A stretch of 64,000 bases of DNA from contig NC_053390.1 of NCBI RefSeq assembly GCF_905171765.1, forward strand, positions 215,835,927 to 215,899,926, in the 5' to 3' direction. This document shows positions 31,401 to 43,400 of this stretch, piece after piece (the first letter of the stretch is position 1; every line of letters starts with the position of its first letter). The DNA comes from Bufo bufo. Taxonomy: Eukaryota; Chordata; Amphibia; Anura; Bufonidae. Under the pieces are notes generated by a model that did no database searches, had not been told where the DNA came from, and saw only the letters and a list, made by a program, of their open reading frames with translations. The position numbers and the translations under genes were made by a program.

Positions 31401-34400
31401 GGAGAGGGGAGATGTAGGTGGTCGCAAAAACTGCAGATGTAGCAATGTGGCCTGAGGAGAAACAATATAGAGCAAAACATGCAGGAAGTTCTGTCATCCT
31501 GCCACGATACAGTGACATGAAAAACAGGTACATGGGGCAAAAATATGAAGTGCTTGGAGTTAGAGGAACATTGTTCTGTTACTCCACAAAGGACATTTAG
31601 CACTGGTGGTGTTTTCGGCCAGCCCTCCAACACTGAATGGAGCAGCAGCAACCACTGCTCTATTCAAACACGCACATGCAGTGAGGAGGAACAGGGTCTA
31701 GGACTGCTGTCCTGGCTATTGCTGGGGGTTCCTGTGGTCAGACAGGTGTTATCCCTTTGTGAGATAACTTCTTTTAAATGACAATGACGTGTTAGCATTC
31801 CCTCTGTCAATAGGGTCTACCTAACATCATGAGCCTCAGTTACAGAGTAGAGTAACATGGATATCAGACACAGATATTCTGCATAAAATGGCCGATAGAA
31901 GTTACCTCGGTCTCTTCCTCAATCTTCGCTCCTTCAGCCTGTAGAAGTGCTAATAATGTTTCCAGTGATGCATTAACAGACTGCTGATCTGGAATAAAGA
32001 AATAGTACAACTCAATCAGGACCTGTAGAACAGTATGTAGAAAAAGGACAGTGTGGGGACATTACTGGCCGAAAGGGGGGGCACAGGGAGACATTACTAG
32101 CCATAGGGGGGAGGGGGGGCACTAGAGGACAGTATGGGGGGAAATTACTACTGTGGAGGCAGTGGGGGAGTAATTACTATGTGTCGGGAAATTACTATAT
32201 GGGGGCAGAGTGGGAGAAAATTACTACATGAGGGCAGTGAGGGGGGAAGTTACTACTGTGTGTGTGGCGGGGCGGAATTAGTATGTGTGGACAGTGTGTG
32301 TGTGTGTAATACTATGTGAGGGCAGTGGGAATTAAAGGGGTTATCCCATCTTAGACAATGGGGGCATATACATCGTCTCATAGGTGTGGGTCCCACCTCT
32401 GAGACCCGCACCTACAAGGAGAACAGAGCCGGGAAGAGTTGTGGCTGGAGGACCCCGGGTTTCCCGGATTCCGTCCACTACCAGACGCAGCTCCCCGCCT
32501 CTCCCATTGAAGAGGAGTGCACCGCGCATGCGCGGCCACCGCTCCCATTCATTTCTATGGGGCCATCGGAACTAGCCGAGCCAGCGCTCTGCTATTTTCG
32601 GCGGCTGCATAGAAATGAATGGAGTGCGGCTGCGCATGTGCAGTGCGCCCTCCTCAACTTTCTCCACCCCGTTCTCCTTGTAGGTGTGGGACCCGCACCT
32701 ATCAGACAATGGCCCCCATTGGCTAAGATGGGATAACCCCTTTAATCTAAGGTTTTATTATTATTACTGGGGGCACTCTAGGTGGCATTTATAATTGCTG
32801 TAGACACTATAGGGACATTATTCCTAGTGCGGTCACTATTTTTTCAGCAGTATAGTACCTGGGGCATTGGGGAGCACCACAGGCACAGTGTTGGGAATGG
32901 CAGCAGGATGACACTGTGGGACACCAAGATGGGGAGGTTGATGGAAAAATTAAAAAATCTAACGTGTCTAATAAGCTCTGTAGAGACGAAATGCAGCTGA
33001 AAGACTGTCATGGAGGTCTGGGTCAAATGGAGGAGAAGAGGAAAGAGAAGGTCTACTTGACAGGAGATGTCACTGGATGTAAGAGGTATGTGGTGTTGTA
33101 TTCGCCTATATGCAGTGCTGGCCCATTACCGTGACCTGCGTCTCATCTTCTCCAATTCTTTTTGATATTTTTATTATAATTATATATATTTTTTATTTAG
33201 CGACTAAAAATAAAAATTTGGCTCCTAAATTTTTCAGTTTAGGAGCCAATGGCTCCTGTTTATTTGTTTTAGTCTGAAGCACTGCTCTTCCTCACTGACA
33301 ACAGATAACAGACAAAATAATGGGAAATTTTACCCAGCTTGGTAGTCTTTAACTGGTGTGATTCCATAAGCGTATGCAGTTCCTGGTATTTCTGGGTGAG
33401 AGTGGCTTTTAGGTTGTCCAGCTTAGGCTGGTAAAGCAGGTTCGCTTCTGCTAAGCTCCTGTTCCCAGCAAGCGTCATTTCCTTGTTCAGCTGCACGTTC
33501 TGGACCTGCGGAGAGATAAATGGTGACAATGAGAAGGCAGAGTAATGGAGGTGTATATACACACACCGGTTACAGACCAAGGGTCTCAGGGATAATCTAT
33601 GTAATATCCAGTCCTCGGGAACCAGCCCTGTTGCTTGAAGACCAGAATCACAAAATAAGTGAGCGAATCTAACTTTTCTTCTACGCAGAGGTCACAATCC
33701 CGCTTGTACAGGTGGCGTCACAGATCTCTGTACAAGCAGTTTTACGCTTTGTGAAGTCTTGTGTATTGCTATACATGAGATGTTCCCTGCACTGAGGAGA
33801 ACTCTGACTGAAAGAGATACGCCTACCATCAGCTGTAAGGAACTTGTAGTCACTAACCCCTCAAGATGAAATTGTGCAACTACAGGTGAAACTCGAAAAA
33901 TTAGAATATTGTGCAAAGTTCATTTATTTCAGTAATGCAACTTAAAAGGTGAAACTAACATATGAGAGACTCATTACATGCAAAGCGAGATATTTCAAGC
34001 CTTTATTTGTTATAATTTAGATGATTATGGCTTACAGCTTATGAAACCCCAAAGTCACAATTTTGAGGTACCCTTTGCTCAGGGGGTATGGATTAATTAG
34101 CTGACTACAGTGTGACCCTTTGAGCCTAGAATATTGAACCTTTTCACAAAATTTGAATTTTAAGTTGCATTTCTAATTTTTCGAGTTTCACCTGTATATT
34201 CCATTTACATGCGGGGAATGTATCGAGGGGGAGCATGGCTGTGCAATATAGCTGAGATCCAGCCGCAATGACAAGGACCAAGAGATCTCCAACCCTGGTC
34301 ATTTAGCCCCTCAGATTCTGCAGTCAACCTTTGTGTCCTCCAATCTGACCCCCACAGCAAAATCTCAGGGTTATGATTGGCTGCTGTGTCAGCAGGCCTG

Positions 34401-37400
34401 CCATAGCAAACTGCCTGCACCAGGACTTCGTCCAGCAGCTGCGAATAACCTTCACAGCCGTGGTTTTATTCTAACCCATTCCTGATTCCGAGTGACATGA
34501 CCAGGATGACGGCTGGTAGCCTGTAACAGGGAATTGCTGGTAACAGGCTTCCTATAGAAAGTAGTTTCAGTGTTATCCATGTTGGTACTGCCAGTCAAAC
34601 ATAAATCCAAAAAAGACTGGGTTTGCTGAACGGTGCGATAATTGAATCTTAAATTAGGCTTGTCATTTAGACGTGATACGAATTTGGACTTATCCAACGA
34701 CACCCCCCTCCTAATGAGGAGTGTTGACGATGCATCTCCATGCCAGTATGGGTCTCCACAATTTTTTGAGCTACTATACCTCCACATTATCTTGGAATAA
34801 TCCTTTAAAGAGTTAAAGGGGTTGCCTTATCCAGGAATTCTTTTCTTTCAGTAAAAGTGGTAGAAAGTAACACAACTTAATGTATGGCCACCTTAAAGGG
34901 GTATTCCAGAATTTTGTTATCGATGAGCCATCTGATCGGCAGGGATCCAACACTCACACATCAGCTGTTTCAGTGTAGCTTGAGCACAGTAATACACAGC
35001 TCTGTCCATTATGTAGTGCAGGGATGCTCAACATCCAGCTGTTTTAAAACTACAACTCCCACCATGCCCTGCTGGAAGGAAACGGTAACTCCAGCACTGT
35101 CCCCATTAAACTTCAATGGGAGCAACTCTGCAGTAACCAGCACTGTCCACTACACAATAGACGGAGCTATCTTTTTCCAGGCAACAACTTCTGGTGATAC
35201 ATTGAAAAAGCTGATCAGCAGGGTGCAGGGTATTGGACCCCCACTGATCAGATACTGATGGCCCAATCCTAAGAACAGGCCATCAATAATAAAATCCTGG
35301 GATACCCCCTTTAAGAATCTGATTCCATCTTGTCATTTCAAGCAAGTGACGAAAGTTTTGGATCCACACAAGACCACACAGCCTGGCATTGGCAAGCGGC
35401 AGCCTAAAAAAAAAAAAAAATTACATGGTTTAACCCTTTCAGGACCAAGCCATTTTTCACCTTTCTGCCCAGGCCATTTTTAGCAAATCAGACATGTGTC
35501 ACTTTATGTCGTAATAACTTTAAAATACTTTTACTTATCCAGGCCATTCTGAGAATGTTTTCTCGTCACATGTTGTACTTCATGACAGTGGTAAAACTGA
35601 AAAATTTCAGTTTTATTTATAAAAACAAATACCAAATTTATAAAAAAAAAAAATTTGCAAATTTAAATTTCTCTACTTTTAGAATAGATAGTAACTCCCA
35701 AAATAGTTACTACTTTACATTCCCCATATGTCTACTTCATGTTTGGATAATTTTGTGAATGCCATTTTATTTTTTGGTGACGTTAGAAGGCTTAGAAGCA
35801 AATCTTTAAATTTTTCAGAAAACCCACTTTTTAAAAGACCAGTTCAGGTCTGAAGTCACTTTGTGAGGCTTACATAGAAATACAATAGAAACCACCCAAA
35901 AAATGACCCCATTTCAGAAACTATCCCCCTCAGGGTATTCAAAACTGATTTTACAAACTTTGTTAAACCTTTAGGTGGTCCACAAGAATTAAATGGAAAA
36001 TGGAGATGAAATTTCATAATTTCACTTTTTTGCAGATTTTCCATTTCAATAAAAAAAATTCCCACTAACAAAGCAAGGGTTAACAGCCAAACAAAACTCT
36101 ATTTATTGCCCCGATTTTGTAGTTTACAAAAACACCCCATATGTAGTTGTAAACTGCTGTACGGGCACACGGCAGGGCACAGAAGGAAAGGAACGCCATA
36201 TGGTTTTTGGAAGGCAGATTTCACTGGGATAATTTTAAGCTGCCATGTCACATTTGAAGACCCCCTGATGTATCCCTAAAGTAGAAACTCCCCAAAAAAT
36301 GACCCCATTTTGGAAACTACGGGATAAGGTGGCAGTTTTGTTAGTACTATTTTAGGGTACATATGATTTTTGGTTTCTCTATATTACACTTTTTGTGAGG
36401 CAAGGTAACCAAAGGCACAGGTTAGGCTACTTTCACACCTGCGTTTAGGTCGGATCCGTCTGGTATGTGCCCAGACGGATCCGCACCTATAATGCAAACG
36501 CTTAGGGCTCTTTCACACCTGCGTTCTTGTCTTCCGGCATAGAGTTCCGTCGTCGGGGCTCTATGCCGGAAGAATCCTGATCAGGATTATCCTAATGCAT
36601 TCTGAATGGAGAGAAATCCGTTCAGGATGCATCAGGATGTCTTCAGTTCCGGAACGGAACGTTTTTTGGCCGGAGAAAATACCGCAGCATGCTGCGCTTT
36701 TTGCTCCGGCCAAAAATCCGGAACACTTGCCGCAAGGCCGGATCCGGAATTAATGCCCATTGAAAGGCATTGATCCGAATCCGGCCTTAAGCTAAACGTC
36801 GTTTCGGCGCATTGCCGGAGCCGACATTTAGCTTTTTCAGAGTGGTTACCATGGCTGCCGGGACGCTAAAGTCCTGACAGCCATGGTAAGTGTAGTGGGG
36901 AGCGGGGGAGCAGTGTACTTACCGTCCGTGCGGCTCCCCGGGCGCTTCAGAGTGACGTCAGGGCGCCCCAAGCGCATGGATCATGTGATCACATGGATCA
37001 CGTCATCCATGCGCATGGGGCGTTCTGACGTCATTCTGGAGCGCCCCGGGAGCCGCACGGACTGTAAGTATACCGCTCCCCCGCTCCCCGCTCCTACTAT
37101 GGCAACCAGGACTTTAATAGCGTCCTGGGTGCCATAGTAACACTGAACGCATTTGGAAGACGGTTCCGTCTTCAAATGCTTTCAGTACACTTGCGTTTTT
37201 CCGGATCCGGCGTGTAATTCCGGCAAGTGGAGTACACGCCGGATCCGGACAACGCAAGTGTGAAAGAGGCCTTAGATCCGTTCAGAACGGATCCGTTTGC
37301 ATTACCATGAACAAAAAAAACAAAACAAAAAAAATAATTTTTTATTTATTTTTTTTGTTCATGATAATGCAAACGGATCCGTTTTGACTTTACATTGAAA

Positions 37401-40400
37401 GTCAATGGGAGACGGATCCGTTTGAAAATTGAGCCATACTGTGTCAACTTCAAACGGATCCGTCCCCATTGACTTACATTGTAAGTCTGGACGGATCCGT
37501 TTGCCTCCGCACGGCCAGGCGGACACCTGAACGCTGCAAGCTGCGTTCAGGTGTCCGCCTGCTGAGCGGAGCGGAGGACAAACTGAGCCAAACTGATGGA
37601 TTCTGAGCGGATCTGCATCCATTCAGAATGCATTAGGGCTGGACGGATCCGTTCGGGGCCGCTTGTGAGCCCCTTCAAACGGAACTCACAAGCGGAGCCC
37701 CGAACGCTAGTGTGAAAGTAGCCTTAGATCATGTGCTATTTCTATAGAGCAGGTTGTTAGACGCAGCGATACCCAATATGTATCCTTTTTATGTTTTACA
37801 CAACAGCAGCAGTTTTGAATAAAAAAAAAAAAAAAAAATCATGTTAGTGTCTCCATAGTCTGAGCGCCCTAGTTTTTATATTTTTTGGGCGATTGTCTTA
37901 GGTAGGGGCTCATTTTTTTGCGGAATGAGATATGATTGGTACTATTTTGCAGTATGATTGGTACCATTTTGGGGTGCGTATGACTTTGATCACTTGGTAT
38001 TACACTTTTTGTAATTTATGGTGACCAAAAAAAAATGGGTTTTCGCCCCTTTTTTTTTTTACTGTGTTCACCTGAGGGGTTAGGTCATGTGATATTTTTA
38101 GAGCAGGTAGTTACGGACGTGGCAATACCCAATATGTATACTTTCTTTTTATTTATGCAAGTTTTACACAATATTTTTGAACCAAAAAAAATAAAAAAAA
38201 TATTTTAGTGTCTCCATAGTCTGAGAGCCATAGTTTTTTCAGTTTTTGGGCAATTCTCTTAGGTAGGGTATCATTTTTGCGGGATGAGATGACAATTTGA
38301 TTGGTACTATTTTGGGGTGCATGACTTTTTGATCGCTTGCTATTACACTTTTTGTGATGTAAGGTGACAAAAAAAAAAACTTTCACCCGTGGGGTTAGGT
38401 CATGTAGTATTTCTATAGACCAGGATGTTATGGAAGCGGCGATAACTAATATTTCTATTTTTTTGGGAAACAAAAAAATATATAAAAACTAGATTTTTTT
38501 TTTTAGCCTTTTTGATCGCTTGATGTTGCACTTTTAGTACAGTTTATTTTATTTTTTTGACGGTGTTCACCTGAGGGGTTAGGTCATGTCATTTTTTTAT
38601 AGAACTGGTCGGTACAGATGCGGCGATAATTAATATGTCTACTTATTTTTATTCCTATTTTTTACCATTTTTTTTACTTTACTTTGGGAAAAAGGACGCT
38701 TTTTACTTTAAACTTTAATTTTGTTTTTAAAACTTTATTTTTTTAACTTTTTTTGTTCACTTTATCTTTTGTCCCACTTTTGGGGGTCTGATCCCCTTTA
38801 CAATGCATTACAATACTTCTGTATTGTGATGCATTGGCTGTAAGTGTATTACACACTAACACACTTACAGCTCCCTGCCTGTTAGATCCAGGGGGCTGGA
38901 TCTCACAGGCTGTCACGGAACCGGAAGGTAGCCACGATGCCCAAGGAAGGCATCGGTCTGCCTTCCCTGCCATCGGGTCCCCGTCACAGCAGTGCGGGGA
39001 TCCAATGGACACCCTGCACATGTCTGAAGTCCACATGTGCAAAGGTCAGAGCTGACCATGGCCGTGCAGAGGTTAATGCGCTGGCATCTGTGATTTCACC
39101 AATGCCGGCACATACAGCAGGGGTCCGGGCTTCAGAGACTACCGGACTCCGGCCGCAGCTCCTGCACCCACCCGATAATCGTGCCGTACATGTACGGCGC
39201 TGGGTGTTAAGTCACGTCCGGTTGCGCCGTACATACGGCACTGGGCCTAAAGAGGTTAAAGAGGACCTGTCACCTCTCCTGACATGCCTGTTTAATAGCT
39301 TTATGCATTCCCCATGTAATAATTCTGGAGCATCTATTCTTATGGCTCTATGTTGTGCCATTCCTTTATTATTTCTACTAGAAGTTATAAATGAATTGCT
39401 AGCAGTCTGCAGTAAGGGTACAGAGGGTGGTAACCAGTTGGGGGTGTGTACCTGCACAGTCTGACACTGACTGTGGATAGAGGGAGTCTGTGCAGGTACA
39501 CCCCCCCCCCCCAAACTGGTTACCACCTCTCTGTACCCTTACTGCAGACTGCTAGCAATTCATTCATAACTTCTAGTAGAAATAATAAAGGAATGACACA
39601 ACATACAGCCATTGAGAATAGATGCTCCAGAATTGTTATGACATGGGGAATGCATGAAGCTATTAAAACAGACATATCAGGAGAAGTGACAGGTCCTCTT
39701 TAAGGTGAGCAAACACAGATGAACGCTGGCTGAAGTTGCTGACCATCTAATGATGTTGGGGGGGAAAGGCTCAAGTGTGTGCTCGATTGCAACATGCCCG
39801 ATCTTTTGTTGTCAAGGATGCCAAGGGTTAGGAGAGGGTTCTGTCAGAAGCTTACTTCACTCGCCCTACACAGACCTGGCTGAGCTCCACATGTATGAGA
39901 GGGACTGGAAGGAACAGCTTTAGTTTTCAGTATAGCCGAAATACAGTTCTATTGAACCCCCTGATGAATCATTTATATTTTCCAAGAGTTTCCCTTTTAG
40001 GTAATTGTCAATATAAATGGACACATAGGCCCCACTGTATGGAGGAGAGGACAAAACAGTATCCTGTTTGCCATCAGAAATCCTCCTGATGGAAATCTTG
40101 GGCAGACAATGCAGACTCAGTGTGAATGAGGCCCTACAAGACTCTTCTCTCATATGATGCAAAATGCTGGAGACAGCACAGACCTCTACAGACACAAGTA
40201 CCAAAGGTGAGCTGCAGCCAGCCTGTGCTCTCAGATGGCGCCGTCCGATAACTGCTACCAGGACAGGGTGCACATTGTTATTTCATGAACGCTCTCCAGC
40301 TTCTCCACACCACATACACTCAGAATATGAAAACATTATTATTCCGAGATAAGCTGAGGCGCAGTAATTAGCTTCTGTTTTTATTGGAGGCAGTCCATGT

Positions 40401-43400
40401 GAAGATACCAGCAGAGAATCGCCCACCCCATTTAATCTATTCTTCCAAACCAGACTATACTACTGCCATTTACTGCCCCTGCAGATGGTGTTCCGTACAC
40501 AATAGGGCTAATTCAGACGGGCGTAATGAAAGTACATAAGGGCCTGAAATCCCGGCCTGACTGCTGATTTAATAACCTCAACTTATAATATCACATATGG
40601 CTATGATGCTGCAAGTTCGGATCATGAGATCTGTGGTTTTGCCAAAAAACTGCATCCATAATACAGACCCAAAAATAAGCATGTGCTCCATCTTTCTGAA
40701 TGAAGTCTAATGCCCGTTCCACACTGGCTATTCCTTGGTCTGGCAGGCTGTTCCCCTGCTGGATCTACAGTGAATGGGGCTAGGCTGACTTCCGGCAACT
40801 CACGGGTGTACACTGCAGTACAGAACCGGCAGGCGGTGCCCCTGCCAGAACTAGTAAACACCTAAGGCTGTATTCACATGCTGCAGCAGTTTCTTAGCTC
40901 TTAGCAAGCCTTGCATTCTACATTCATGGCAATCTAAACCATAAAAGTTGTAATCAGTAATAAAATATTTAATAAAAATAAAAAAAATGCAGGTTTTCAG
41001 TGTGAAATTAAAGGGGTTGTCCAAGTTAAAAGGGGTTATCCCATGACTAACGTAAAAATTGAAAATCAGATATCATAATACAGGACAACCTCTTTCTAAG
41101 GGCTCATGCACACGACAGTATTTTGCGTTCAGTATACTGGCCGTTTTTTTTTAGTTCAGTATGCGTAACATATACTGAACCATTCATTTCAATGGTTCAG
41201 CAAAAAATACTGAAGTGTCTCCGTGTGCATTCCGTTTCAGTATTTCCGTACCGTGAAAAGATAGAACATGTCCTATTCTTGTCCGCAAATCACGGTGCTT
41301 GGCTCCATTCAAGTCAGTCAATGGGTCCGCAAAAAAAACGGAACACATACAAAAATGCATCCGTATGTCTTTCGTATCCGTTCCGTTTTTTGCTGAACCA
41401 TCTATTGAAAATATTATGCCCAGCCCAATTTTTTCTATGCAATTACTGTATACTGTATATGGCATACGGAAAAATGGAAAGGAAACAAAACGGATCCGTA
41501 AAAAACGGACCGCAAAACACTGAAAAAGCCATACTGTCGTGTGCATGAGCCCTAACAAAGCTAGAACCAGCCCTGTACCTATAGCTAACTGTCAGTCCTA
41601 GCCTGTATCAGGACGGGGGGGGAATCGCAGCCTGTCTGTCTCATGACCAAAGGAAGCTATAGATGCGGACATTATAGGTGCATATGTTGCACCCACATGT
41701 CGGTTTCTAATACCTTTGTTTCAGCTTCAACTGGCAGGATTTTTCAAATGAAAACAAACCTTAATTGCAACACAACCTTTGCAGTTTATTTAATCACATG
41801 CAGAAAATGCAAACTGCAATATGTAGGTTGCACCACTAATGCCATCAAAACCAGAATACGTAGGCATATTTCCGATATGCCCCACCATGGCAGCCGCAAT
41901 ATATCTGCAGCTAGTCTGCATTTTGCGGTCTGCCATGGTAGTGACACATCAGATCTAGTGGTACAGGGTATAGAAAGGGTTTTTTTGCCAAAAAGAGGAG
42001 GGGATTACAAAAAAAACAAAACTATTAAATAGAGAATCCTTTTGGATTTTCGCACTGAACACGCGGCAACCTGATGGTCTGAACAGACGTCTAGACCTAA
42101 TCTTGCAACAATAAATCCATCATGTTATTGATCCTGCACTTCACAGCCTGCCCTCAAAAAGCTAAAAAAAACTCTCTCCTTTAATTTTGTTTCCCACAGC
42201 CAGTACATATATTGTGCACTTTGTATAGGCTTTTTTGTTCATTGTGTTGTTTTTTTTCCTCTCTTTCTCATGAGAAGTCTTGTTCATAGGTGTAGCATGC
42301 TTTGGAGGTTGTCTGCAGTCATGTGACTAATCAGTGAAAACAGGTGCAGTCCCTCTATAAACATTGCCACTTTTTAATGTTGTATTGTGTGATGAGTAAG
42401 GGTGCGAATTGTCTTCAGTGGCCCAAAACGCGTAGACAACGACTTTGTAACTGTCTGGATGTGATTTTACCGCAAGCAAAATAAATTTTCCTTTACCGAA
42501 GTGGAGCTGGATTTTCTTGAACCATATTGCAACACTTCAGTTTTGTCCAAATTCATTGTTAATGGGGACAAAAGTGCACCAGAATGCAAGCAGCATTTTT
42601 GTGTGCAGCATGGGAAACTGAAGCCGAATCAGGCACCAAAAACCATGCAAGTCAATGGTGCCGGATCCGTTTATCATTGGACACCGTTTCTTCATTTGAT
42701 ATAATACAACCAAATCTGTTCTGAACGGATACAGCAGGTTGTATTACCAACAGAAACGTTTTGCGATCCCCCTGCTGGACCTCAAAACCGTATAGCAAAA
42801 ACGCTTATGTAAAAGTAGCCTTAGGCCTCATGCACACGACCGTGGTGTGTTTTGCGGTCCGCAAATCGCGGATCCGCAAAACATGGATGGCCATTTGCGG
42901 AACGGCACGGACAGCCTTCAATATAAAATGCCTATTCTTGTCCGCAAAGCATGGACAAGTTATATATTTTTTGCGGGGCCACGGAACGGTGCAACGGATG
43001 CGGACAGCACAGAGTGCTGTCCGTATCTTTTGCGGCCCCATTGAAGTGAATGGGTCCGCATCCGAGCCGCCAAAACAACGGCCGTGTGCACGAGGCCTTA
43101 AAATGCAAAAAAGGTACTAGTTGCACAATACACAATGTATTACATGTTTCTAGTGGCTGCACCTACTTCTGGCATTAATCCCTGAACCTTAGGAGCTTAC
43201 AGATGATAAAAAATAAAATGCAGAATGTTACACGTAAGCACTGGAAAAAAAGTGCAAGCAATGCCTGGACAGCAAGACACCCTGCACTCGGTGGACACAG
43301 TAATTATATATACAGTGCCTTGGGGTTTTTTCTGTTTTGCTGCACAACCTGGAATTAAAGTGTATTTTAATTTAGATTTCATATAATCAACCTGAAAAGG

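Larger units (their letters stand above)
35430..39258. mobile_element. TTAA-bounded long repeat carrying nested MITEs
   Basis: TTAACCCTTTCAGGACCAAG at the left and GGGCCTAAAGAGGTTAA at the right, with TTAA at both limits. The interior has internal approximate duplications, each with TGAGGGGTTAGGTCATGT and GCGATAACTAATAT-type phrases, at about 38080, 38390 and 38570. Removal of the MITE at 36425-37723 joins the halves. No transposase frame. VPS37B intron 1. Confidence 0.65.

Noticed and set aside
38937..39464. 175-codon plus-strand frame
   Set aside because: It runs across the end of a TTAA repeat and into a palindromic MITE. No conserved domain or splice structure is visible, so it is a chance frame.
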